Part shown: positions 14,426 through 21,707 of the stretch, one piece after another
How the letters are laid out: every line of letters begins with the position of its first letter
Numbering within the stretch: the stretch's first letter is position 1
From: UBA9337 sp038331135
GTDB lineage: Bacteria; Patescibacteriota; Minisyncoccia; Moranbacterales; UBA9337
Direction: 5' to 3'
DNA length: 23,554 nucleotides
NCBI GenBank assembly: GCA_038331135.1
Contig: JBBQOS010000011.1
Location: 1-23,554, forward strand
Program-made: the position numbers and the translations under genes
The notes under the pieces: generated by a model
Told to the model about the DNA's origin: nothing
Seen by the model: only the letters and a program-made list of their open reading frames with translations
Database searches by the model: none

Positions 14426-17101
14426 TTAAAGCTCTCCCCAATTATTCCCTATTTTAACATCTACTGTCAATGGCACAGATAGAGGATAAACTTTTTCCAT
14501 GACTTCTTTAATTTTTTGCGATACCTCTTGAGCTATGTCCTTGTCAACTTCCAAGATGATTTCGTCATGAATTTGCAAAATCATTTTAACTGCAGTATTA
14601 TCTTTATAATATTCATAAACAGCTATCATAGCTAATTTCATAATATCAGCCGTCAAACCTTGAATCGGCATATTTATCGCCATTCTTTCAGCCCCAGCTT
14701 GCACCATAAAGTTTGGGGAATTTATTTCTGCTAAATATCTGCGTCGACCAGTTTCAGTCTCGACAAATTCATTTTCTTTGGCTGATTGTTTGGTGTTTTT
14801 TATAAATTGAGCTACACTAGAAAAATTTTCCATGTATTCATCAATAAATTTTTTGGCCTCCGCTCTGGAGATATCGGCTGATTGAGCAAAACCAAAACTA
14901 CCCATTCCATAAATAATTCCAAAATTTAACGCCTTAGCTTCACGCCGCATCTTTTGTGTTACTTTTGAAATTGTCACCTTATTAACCTCCGCAGCTGTTT
15001 TGATATGGATATCTTCACTGGCCCAAAAAGCTTCTCTCATTTTTTTATCATCACTCATATGCGCCATCACTCGTAAATCAATTTGAGAATAATCGACAGC
15101 TACAAAAACCTTGCCCTCCTCAGCCTCAAAAGCAGTCCGAATAATTTTTCCAATTTCACTCCTGATTGGAATATTTTGTAAATTGGGGTTTTCTGAAGAA
15201 AGTCTTCCTGTAGCAGCCACTTCTTGTTTAAAAGTAGTGTGAATTCTTCCATCCTCTGCTATCAGCAAGGGGATATTATCCAAATAAGTAGTTTTAAGCT
15301 TAAATAGTTCTCGATAAGTTTCTATTTTTTCAATTATTTTATGCACACCTTTTAATTTTGCCAGCTCTGGAGCTGCTGTAGAGTAGCCAGTTTTATTTTT
15401 TTTAATTCCGTCAGTAGATAACTTCAAATCTTGAAAAAGAATTATACTTAATTGCTGGGTAGAATTAACATTAAAATCTTTGCCGGCTAATTCTTGAATT
15501 TTTTTCCCCAACTGTTCTATTCGCAAATTTATTTTTTCACTGATTTCTTTAAAAATAAGTTTATTAATTTTTATTCCTACTATTTCCATCTCTGCTAAAA
15601 TCTCCACCAATGGCATTTCTATTTTTTCGAAAACATTTTTTAAATTTTTAAGGTTGGAATATTCTTCCTGATTCTCTGAAACTTCTTGAATTTTTTTAGC
15701 TAAAATATTTTTTAATTTCCAGATATAATCCACTTTCTGGCAAAGTCTTTTTGCCTCTTCTTGGCGTGAAAAACCCATTAAACTTATTTGACCCGTTCCT
15801 TTGTCATTAAATTCTTCTCCTAACTCGCTCAAAATCAATCTTTCTAATTCTATCTTCTCACCTGAACGAACCAAATAATCTGCCAACATTACATCAAAAT
15901 AAATTCCTTGCAATTTAACGCCCTTATTTTTTAAAAATTTATAATCATTTTTTAAATTCCAGCCAACTTTTTTAATATTTTCATCTTCTAAGATGAATTT
16001 TATTTTTTCTAAATTTTCCTTATTTAATTCCAAAGAATAAGCACGTCCGATTTTCCAAGAAAAAGCTAGCTCGTTTTCATTGATGCTCAGGGCGATTTCT
16101 TGCTCTTTTTGCAATTCTTTTACAAAGTCAGCTATCTTATCATTTTCTAAAATTTGATATTTAAAATCTTTTACTCCGGCTTTAATTTTTTTTCCTTTTT
16201 CTATGTGATTCTCTTCTGGTTGTAAACGTTTAATCAAGCTATAAAATCCCAATTCGCGAAAAAGGTCAATTAATTTTTGCCTATCAAAATCGTGAGTTCG
16301 GCAAGCCTCCAAATTAAAATCAAAGGGTACATCAAGTTTAATCGTCCCCAACTCTTTAGAGGTAAAGGCTAGCATCTTATCTTTTTCTAATTTTTCTTTT
16401 ATGGCACCTTTTACGTTGGCAATATTTTGATAAACCCCTTCTAGTGTTTTATATTCATTAAGTAAATTTATCGCTCCTTTTTCTCCGATACCTTTGACCC
16501 CAGGAATATTATCGCTAGTATCTCCTCGCAGTCCCTTAAAGTCCCTAAGTTGCAATGGCAAAAGTCCACCATACCTACCCGAAACCGCCGCTTCATCATA
16601 TAAAACAGCCTTACTTAATCCTCGGCTCATCGTATAGACTTTAGTTTTATTATCCACTAATTGTAATGTATCTAAATCTCCGGTCACAATAATTGACTCC
16701 ACTCCATTTTCTTGGGTAATAATTTTTTTGGCAATAGTTCCAATCATATCATCTGCCTCAAAACCTTCTTTTTCATAAATTGGAATATTAAAAGTCTTAA
16801 CTACTTCTTTTACTCTTTCTATTTGGCTATATAATTCGTCGGGTGCCTTTACGCGCGTGGCTTTATAATCTTCAAATTTTTCATGTCTGAAAGTTGGCCC
16901 TTTTAAGTCAAAAGTAGCCACAATGTATTCCGGTTTAAATTTATCAATTACTGCCAAAAGAGTGGAGCTAAAACCGTAAACAGCATTCACTAACTCCCCT
17001 TTTTTGGTCGTAAAAGGAGGCAAAGCATGAAAAGAACGATGAATTATCGCATTTCCATCCAGTAATACTATTATTTTATTTTTTTCTTGAGTATTTTTCA
17101 T
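14426..17101 (-). CDS. polA: DNA polymerase I
   Basis: Pol I fills gaps and removes RNA primers. From the ATG at 17101 the protein is 891 aa. The 5'-3' exonuclease domain (about 8-290) is complete (LLDGNAIIHRS, EADDMIGT, VTGDLDT, GLRGDTSDNIPGVKGIGEKGA). The middle 3'-5' exonuclease domain is present but looks inactive: the DxE motif is replaced by S339-I-N341, while NLKND (D386) remains. The polymerase domain keeps TGRLSSENPNLQNIPIR, motif A DYSQIDLR (from 670), motif B RREAKALNFGIIYG (from 719) and motif C HDE (845-847). A GTG at 17176 would add 25 residues, but those are encoded by a dispersed repeat (NSPPQGGGEGK) and lack a ribosome site, so I reject it. GAGGG lies 8-12 nt before the chosen ATG. 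Confidence 0.95.
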   Translation of the reverse strand: MKNTQEKNKIIVLLDGNAIIHRSFHALPPFTTKKGELVNAVYGFSSTLLAVIDKFKPEYIVATFDLKGPTFRHEKFEDYKATRVKAPDELYSQIERVKEVVKTFNIPIYEKEGFEADDMIGTIAKKIITQENGVESIIVTGDLDTLQLVDNKTKVYTMSRGLSKAVLYDEAAVSGRYGGLLPLQLRDFKGLRGDTSDNIPGVKGIGEKGAINLLNEYKTLEGVYQNIANVKGAIKEKLEKDKMLAFTSKELGTIKLDVPFDFNLEACRTHDFDRQKLIDLFRELGFYSLIKRLQPEENHIEKGKKIKAGVKDFKYQILENDKIADFVKELQKEQEIALSINENELAFSWKIGRAYSLELNKENLEKIKFILEDENIKKVGWNLKNDYKFLKNKGVKLQGIYFDVMLADYLVRSGEKIELERLILSELGEEFNDKGTGQISLMGFSRQEEAKRLCQKVDYIWKLKNILAKKIQEVSENQEEYSNLKNLKNVFEKIEMPLVEILAEMEIVGIKINKLIFKEISEKINLRIEQLGKKIQELAGKDFNVNSTQQLSIILFQDLKLSTDGIKKNKTGYSTAAPELAKLKGVHKIIEKIETYRELFKLKTTYLDNIPLLIAEDGRIHTTFKQEVAATGRLSSENPNLQNIPIRSEIGKIIRTAFEAEEGKVFVAVDYSQIDLRVMAHMSDDKKMREAFWASEDIHIKTAAEVNKVTISKVTQKMRREAKALNFGIIYGMGSFGFAQSADISRAEAKKFIDEYMENFSSVAQFIKNTKQSAKENEFVETETGRRRYLAEINSPNFMVQAGAERMAINMPIQGLTADIMKLAMIAVYEYYKDNTAVKMILQIHDEIILEVDKDIAQEVSQKIKEVMEKVYPLSVPLTVDVKIGNNWGEL

Positions 17102-17107
17102 ATTCTT

Positions 17108-17150
17108 ACCCTCTCCTCCTCCTTGAGGTGGAGAATTAAAGAGGTGGTGG
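17108..17150 (-). repeat. G+C-rich dispersed element, copy 2 (polA leader hairpin)
   Basis: On the minus strand TCTCCACCTC (17125-17134) pairs with GAGGAGGAGA (17112-17121), nine of ten, over a 3-nt loop. The Shine-Dalgarno-like GGAGGAGGAGAGGG of polA is inside the 3' arm and just beyond. The element resembles copy 1 at 10419-10460 (ACCCTCTCC left edge, GGAGAATT/GAGAAGATT core). Confidence 0.65.
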
Positions 17151-17301
17151 AATAATAAATTATCTATTTGCTTCACTATTATCTTAGTATAATTAAAGTA
17201 TACCCATATTTCTCAAATAATACAAAAAATACAGGAAGAATGCACTTGGCGCTCTTTCTGATTAAAAGTTTTGGTTCTTCTTCGAAAAATTACGGTAGCA
17301 C

Positions 17302-17722
17302 CTACTGCGATTTCTTGAAGCTCAGTAATTGAGCAAAATAATGCTTTGCCCGAATGGTACTATCTCGATCCATCGAGGCTTCAATTAAACTCCTGCAAGA
17401 AGTCACCATTTTTTGAACCCTCCGCATGTGGATTTTGCAAAAAATATTTTTCACATCTCCAGTCTGCCTCAAATTTTCCAGCCATACCTCCGTGCGGGTG
17501 GAAAAATTTTTCAAACAAAACATCCGAAGTCACGATTGTCCGAGGAATCACATTATTTTCCTTTTTTACATCTACGCATAAAACTTCCCATGGAATTCTC
17601 CAAATGGTATCTACCCAGTGGGGTGCATTTATGTGCGAATTTTTATCTTTAAAATGAAGAATACAGATGCCGTTGGGTTTTCCTAGATACTCCCACTGTT
17701 TTAAAGTAATTTTCTCTAGCAT
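17302..17722 (-). pseudogene. Small unknown gene interrupted by a frameshift in an A6 run
   Basis: From the ATG at 17722, with AGGAAGG 4-10 nt before it, a frame reads 113 codons to a TGA at 17381. The protein has many Trp, His and Pro (HINAPHWVDTIWRIPWEVL, FFHPHGGMAGKFEADW). At the run AAAAAA (17409-17414) the sense changes: the +1 frame continues as MVTSCRSLIEASMDRDSTIRAKHYFAQ and ends at a TAG at 17302, while the original frame soon stops. Removing one A joins them into a 139-aa protein. It may be a true frameshift, a sequencing error, or a slippage site. Base composition is visibly richer in G+C than the flanks, suggesting recent arrival. I do not recognise the family. Plus-strand frames over the same bases look like shadows. 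Confidence 0.6.
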
Positions 17723-17859
17723 AATCCTTCCTCTCGTAAATCTTTTATGGAAAATAATATGATTTTACTTTAACAGGGTAACAATGTTTTCAATATAATG
17801 CAATAAAAATTTATTATTAGAAGCACTATAACAATTTAACCATACAGCACTTTAATAAA

Positions 17860-18660
17860 TTATTTCTCAAATTCAATTTTCTCGATTATAACATCTTGAG
17901 TAGGATGATCCTTGTCATTAATTCTAACTTTCTCTATTTTTTCAACAATATCCATCCCTTCAATCACTTCTCCAAAATTAGTATGTTTGCCATCCAGATG
18001 CGGAGTTGAATCAGCAGTTACAATAAAAAATTGCGAACCATTGGTGTCTTTACCGCTATTGGCCATAGCAAGAGATCCTTTAACTAGCTTATGCTCATTA
18101 ATCTCATCACGAAAACTATATCCAGGTCCGCTCTGTCCGTCATCTTCCCAATTTTTATCCTTAGAGTTAGGATCTCCACCCTGAATCATAAAACCGCTAA
18201 TAACTCGATGAAATTTTGTTTCATTATAGAAACCATTTTCTGCTAATTTAATAAAATTACCCACTGTTATGGGCGCATCCACACCATAAAGAGTTACTTT
18301 AATATCACCAAAATTTGTTTCAATAGTAGCCTTGATGTATTTATCAGTATAAGTTAAAGATTCTTTTTCTATATCCGTATTTTCTTTTACTTCAGGAACC
18401 TCCTCTTTTTTTGAATTAGCCTCTTTTAATTGCCTCTCATAATTAGCCTGATTGATGGCTTGCTCAAGCTGTTGCATCTCACTATCTTCCTTGCTCAACT
18501 CAGGATTTTTAACATATTCTTTACTAACTTTTATTTTATTAATTGGATTGACGTTTCCATTGTTGCCGTTCAAATCATCCACCGGCAACATAAAATCACA
18601 TCCACTAAAAAAACTTACTGTTATAATAAGTACTAGTAATTTTATTTTTTTGATTAACAT
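17860..18660 (-). CDS. Lipoprotein cyclophilin-type peptidyl-prolyl isomerase
   Basis: This enzyme speeds cis-trans turning of X-Pro bonds in proteins outside the cytoplasmic membrane. The 266-aa precursor has a lipobox F18-S-G-C21, a Gln/Glu/Lys-rich helical linker (about 45-100), and a cyclophilin domain (about 108-265). Catalytic and binding residues are visible: FHR (150-152, catalytic R152), FMIQGGDP (Q160), SQFFI (Q210, F211, F212), and H221 at the position of human CypA W121, as in many bacterial forms. GDPN...GPGYSFRDE and ANSGKDTNGSQFF are family landmarks. It lies 55 bp after tsaE on the same strand. No Shine-Dalgarno precedes the ATG. Confidence 0.94.
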   Translation of the reverse strand: MLIKKIKLLVLIITVSFFSGCDFMLPVDDLNGNNGNVNPINKIKVSKEYVKNPELSKEDSEMQQLEQAINQANYERQLKEANSKKEEVPEVKENTDIEKESLTYTDKYIKATIETNFGDIKVTLYGVDAPITVGNFIKLAENGFYNETKFHRVISGFMIQGGDPNSKDKNWEDDGQSGPGYSFRDEINEHKLVKGSLAMANSGKDTNGSQFFIVTADSTPHLDGKHTNFGEVIEGMDIVEKIEKVRINDKDHPTQDVIIEKIEFEK

Positions 18661-18715
18661 TTTTTTGATTAACTATCGGCCAAATAAATCTTTCCCAGAT
18701 ATTTGACCATCGCCA

Positions 18716-19156
18716 CTATTTTAATATTATTTTCCTTTGGTTCTCATTAATTAGTTTAAATTCTAACCAAGACGCATCAGGGGGGATAATATCTTTTATT
18801 TTTTCTGGCCATTCCACTAGAATTATGTTTTTTTTATCCGCCAGTATCTCCTCCCAACCCAAGGTTAGTATATCCTCACTTTCTACTCGATAAGTATCGA
18901 TATGATAAATATTTTTTAAACTTAAAACTTTATTTTTTATAACATATTGTTTCATTACCACAAAGGTTGGACTAGTCAAAGCACCCTCAATCCCCATTTC
19001 CCTTAAAAATCCCTGCGAAAAAGTAGTTTTTCCCGCACCCAAATCACCTTGAAGACAAATAATCTCACCACCTATGGCGTTTTGAGCAAATTTTCTTCCC
19101 AGACTAACTGTTTCCTCAGCGCTATTAGTAATTATTTCTTTAAAATCTTTAAGCAT
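18716..19156 (-). CDS. tsaE: tRNA threonylcarbamoyladenosine biosynthesis ATPase TsaE
   Basis: TsaE is the ATPase that works with TsaB and TsaD to place t6A at position 37 of ANN-decoding tRNAs. From the ATG at 19156 it has 146 residues, normal for the family. Walker A is GDLGAGKTTF (about 37-46), followed by the switch-like LTSPTFVV, HIDTYR (85-90), and ILVEWPEKI with the Walker B-like Glu. An in-frame GTG three codons upstream (19165) is possible, but it would lie inside the 8-bp array. With the ATG, the start falls on an array unit boundary as in pth and engB. No Shine-Dalgarno is present. It sits between comM and the cyclophilin gene. Confidence 0.93.
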   Translation of the reverse strand: MLKDFKEIITNSAEETVSLGRKFAQNAIGGEIICLQGDLGAGKTTFSQGFLREMGIEGALTSPTFVVMKQYVIKNKVLSLKNIYHIDTYRVESEDILTLGWEEILADKKNIILVEWPEKIKDIIPPDASWLEFKLINENQRKIILK

Positions 19157-19204
19157 ATTTGACACGTTATCATTTTAACATATTAACAATACAACAAAAT
19201 AACA
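19157..19204 (-). repeat. 8-bp extended -10-like array abutting the tsaE start
   Basis: Six contiguous units on the plus strand: ATTTGACA, CGTTATCA, TTTTAACA, TATTAACA, ATACAACA, AAATAACA (19157-19204). On the sense strand they run TGTTATTT, TGTTGTAT, TGTTAATA, TGTTAAAA, TGATAACG, TGTCAAAT and then ATG. Confidence 0.88.
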
Positions 19205-19227
19205 TTAAAAACTTTAAAAACTATTTT

Positions 19228-20754
19228 CTATTCATTTTTAAATCTATACTGGATACTTTCCGCTATATGCATGGGTAAAATCTCTTTTTCCTGGGATAAA
19301 TCCGCAATTGTACGCGCTATTTTTATAAGTCGATAATAAGAACGGGCGCTTAATCCCAACTTGATAACAGCGCTTTTTAATAATTCCAGGGACTCTCCTG
19401 TTAAAGGACAAAAAGTCTTTATTTCATTAGACGACATTTCGCTATTGGTTATTCTGTCCGAATTTTTAAATCTTTCTTTTTGGATTTTACGCGCTATTTC
19501 TATTCGTGCTCTTATTTGGTCACTGTTTTCTCCGGAATTCTCTTCTTGGAGCTTATCAAATTTTAATCGAGGAACTTCAATTTGTAAATCTATTCTATCT
19601 AAAATCGGTCCAGATATTTTTCTCTGATAATTTACTATTTGAGAAGGCGAGCAAGAGCACATTTTTTCCGGATCGGTGGCGTTACCACAAGGACAAGGAT
19701 TCATCGCCGCAACTAAAGTAAAGCGAGCTGGAAAACTTAAAGTACCTTTAGCTCGAGAAACTGTAATAACTCCGTCCTCTAAAGGTTGGCGTAAATTTTC
19801 CATTACATTTTTTGGAAATTCTGCAAACTCATCTAAAAATAGAACTCCGCGGTGAGACAAACTTATTTCTCCTGGCTTAGGATAACTTCCTCCGCCTACG
19901 AGAGAGACGGAACTGGCGCTGTGATGAGGCGAACGAAATGGTCGTTGAGTTATAAGAGGACTACTTTTGGGTAAGTTACCTGAAATTGAAAATATCTTTG
20001 TAATTTCTAAAGCTTCTGGCAAAGTTAATTTAGGTAAGATTGAAGCCATCGCTTTAGCTAGCAAAGTTTTACCGCTTCCGGGTGGACCATTCATTATGAC
20101 ATTATGCCCGCCTGCTGCTGCAATTTCCAAAGCTCTTTTGGCATGTTCTTGTCCCTTAATATGTGCCATGTCAACTAAAAATTCACTTTTTTCAAATAAA
20201 AGTTCCTGATCAATTTGAGGAAAAGGTGCCGAGACTCTTTCTCCAATTAAGTGAGCACTCAGTTCGTGCAAGGTAGTAATGGGAATTATTTCTATCCCAT
20301 CAACTACACTCGCTTCTCTTGCGTTTTCCGAGGGCACATAAATTTGAGCAAAGCCTTTTTTTTTAGCCATCAGAGCAATAGGTAAAACTCCTTGAACTGG
20401 ACGAGCGCTCCCATCTAGAGATAATTCTCCGATAAAAATTTTATTTTTAAATTCAAAATTAATTTGGTTAGTAGCCAAAAGAAATCCCAAAGCAACTGGG
20501 ATATCATAAATGGGACTATTTTTAGGCAAATCAGCTGGAGCCAAATTGACAGTTACCCGACCGCACTGATGGGGCGGTTTAAAGCCACTATTTTTTATAG
20601 CACTACTTACCCGGTCCCGAGATTCTTTAATTGAAGTATCCGGCAAGCCTACAATCGTAAAATTATGTAAACCCTGGTTCAAGGTATCCACTTCAACTTC
20701 TACTATTTCGCTATCCAATCCAATGGTAGCTGCCGAAAAAACTTTTGAAGACAT
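19228..20754 (-). CDS. comM: YifB/ComM family Mg-chelatase-like AAA+ ATPase
   Basis: ComM is a hexameric helicase that drives branch migration during natural transformation; YifB relatives are widespread. The 508-aa protein is full length. An N-terminal ChlI/Lon-like domain (1-170) has GLPDTSIKESRDRV and VNLAPADLPK. The AAA+ core has Walker A GPPGSGKT (223-230), RPFRSPHHSAS, Walker B GVLFLDEFAEF (D308, E309), AAMNPCPCG with paired Cys (C354, C356, later C366, C368) and GPILDRIDL (arginine R387). A C-terminal helical Mg-chelatase domain ends in IAESIQYR. It sits 35 bp after lspA. Presence fits DNA uptake, which many Patescibacteria are thought to use. No Shine-Dalgarno is seen. Confidence 0.95.
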   Translation of the reverse strand: MSSKVFSAATIGLDSEIVEVEVDTLNQGLHNFTIVGLPDTSIKESRDRVSSAIKNSGFKPPHQCGRVTVNLAPADLPKNSPIYDIPVALGFLLATNQINFEFKNKIFIGELSLDGSARPVQGVLPIALMAKKKGFAQIYVPSENAREASVVDGIEIIPITTLHELSAHLIGERVSAPFPQIDQELLFEKSEFLVDMAHIKGQEHAKRALEIAAAGGHNVIMNGPPGSGKTLLAKAMASILPKLTLPEALEITKIFSISGNLPKSSPLITQRPFRSPHHSASSVSLVGGGSYPKPGEISLSHRGVLFLDEFAEFPKNVMENLRQPLEDGVITVSRAKGTLSFPARFTLVAAMNPCPCGNATDPEKMCSCSPSQIVNYQRKISGPILDRIDLQIEVPRLKFDKLQEENSGENSDQIRARIEIARKIQKERFKNSDRITNSEMSSNEIKTFCPLTGESLELLKSAVIKLGLSARSYYRLIKIARTIADLSQEKEILPMHIAESIQYRFKNE

Positions 20755-20789
20755 TATTTATTTGATTAAAAAATTATTCTTGTCTCAAA

Positions 20790-21215
20790 TCAATTAAGCC
20801 CTTTTTGTTTCTTAGAACTTTTTATTATAATTATTATAGCACCCATCGTAATGAAAATATCCGCTAAATTAAAAACAGGAAAAAATCCCAAATTAATAAA
20901 ATCAATTACGCATCCATAGTTGTATCTATCTACTAAATTAGCTAGCGCGCCTCCTAAAACAAAAGATAGTCCAATTTTATTAATTGGAAAACTATCAATA
21001 TTAATTTTTTCCCAAAGATACAAAATAGCTAATACTAAAAAGGTGGCCACTATTGAATAAAAAATAAAACCAGATATTAAAAACCCAAAAGATATGCCTG
21101 GATTACAAACATAAAATCCGTCGTAGTGACGAATTAAATATTTGAGCAACTGATCAGCTCCCACCAATAATGAGATTAAAAAAAGAAAGTTATATTTTTT
21201 TTTAAATTCTTTCAT
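20790..21215 (-). CDS. lspA: Lipoprotein signal peptidase (signal peptidase II)
   Basis: LspA cuts prolipoproteins before the lipidated Cys. The 141-aa protein has four membrane helices and the expected motifs: ADQLLKYL (D21), NPGISFGFL, ALANLVDRYNYGCVIDF with catalytic D105, and FPVFNLADIFI with catalytic D119. Its substrates probably include the three lipoproteins encoded in this window. It starts 15 bp after the stop of the DksA/TraR gene, so the two are an operon, an arrangement common in bacteria. No Shine-Dalgarno precedes the ATG, only A-rich leader. Confidence 0.95.
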   Translation of the reverse strand: MKEFKKKYNFLFLISLLVGADQLLKYLIRHYDGFYVCNPGISFGFLISGFIFYSIVATFLVLAILYLWEKINIDSFPINKIGLSFVLGGALANLVDRYNYGCVIDFINLGFFPVFNLADIFITMGAIIIIIKSSKKQKGLN

Positions 21216-21230
21216 TTTTTTATTTTATTT

Positions 21231-21590
21231 TTATTTGCTAGCACACTGCATACATTTTTTAGCAGAAGGATTGGCTTCTAATCTTTCGGGAGAAATATCC
21301 ATATTACACTCTTCACAAACTCCATAAGTACCATTTTTTATTTTTTCCAAAGAATGATTAGTTTCTTTCAATTGCTCCTCCAAATTACTTTCCAGAGCAA
21401 CATTGTCTACGTATTCTTCAACCTCAGAAGCGTTGTCCTCTCTATCGCTGCCAATTTCTTCGTGCGTTGCTTCATAATCCCCATTATCAGAAATCGGCTT
21501 AGCGATTATGCTAAGTTCTTTTTCTAATTTATTTTTTTGCTCAGTCAATATTTCTTCAAATTTTTTAAGATCTTTTTCACCTAATATCAT
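21231..21590 (-). CDS. TraR/DksA-type zinc-finger protein
   Basis: The 119-aa protein has a helical, highly acidic N-terminal part (about 5-80) and a C4 zinc finger at C92-x2-C95-x17-C113-x2-C116, within the signature YGVCEECNMDISPERLEANPSAKKCMQC. DksA-like proteins bind RNA polymerase through the secondary channel and alter initiation with ppGpp; shorter TraR/YocK-type members do similar work. The acidic coiled-coil tip (SDREDNASEVEEY) is typical of the short group. It is the first gene of a tight dksA-lspA pair. There is no Shine-Dalgarno. Confidence 0.9.
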   Translation of the reverse strand: MILGEKDLKKFEEILTEQKNKLEKELSIIAKPISDNGDYEATHEEIGSDREDNASEVEEYVDNVALESNLEEQLKETNHSLEKIKNGTYGVCEECNMDISPERLEANPSAKKCMQCASK

Positions 21591-21707
21591 ATTTTTTTAA
21601 AATAACCCTTAACTTATTGGATAAATTAATGCTACTTTCATTTATCGTTTATACTTCTATATTATCAATTTATACCCAAAATGTCTAGCGTTTGTCATTT
21701 TAGCATA

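Noticed and set aside
17102..17176. GTG start giving a 916-aa polA
   Set aside because: The extra 25 residues are encoded by a G+C-rich dispersed repeat, there is no ribosome site, and Pol I proteins start near the ATG at 17101.
17346..17657. Plus-strand frames across the frameshifted gene
   Set aside because: They lack start signals and look like antisense shadows; the minus strand has a ribosome site and a more protein-like composition.
19157..19165. GTG start of tsaE three codons upstream
   Set aside because: It lies inside the 8-bp array and has no Shine-Dalgarno; the ATG at 19156 matches the phase seen at pth and engB.
20833..20841. Perfect TGCTATAAT on the minus strand inside lspA, a possible comM promoter
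   Set aside because: It is explained by codons of a Gly-Ala-Ile-Ile stretch and lacks a -35; not enough to call a promoter.
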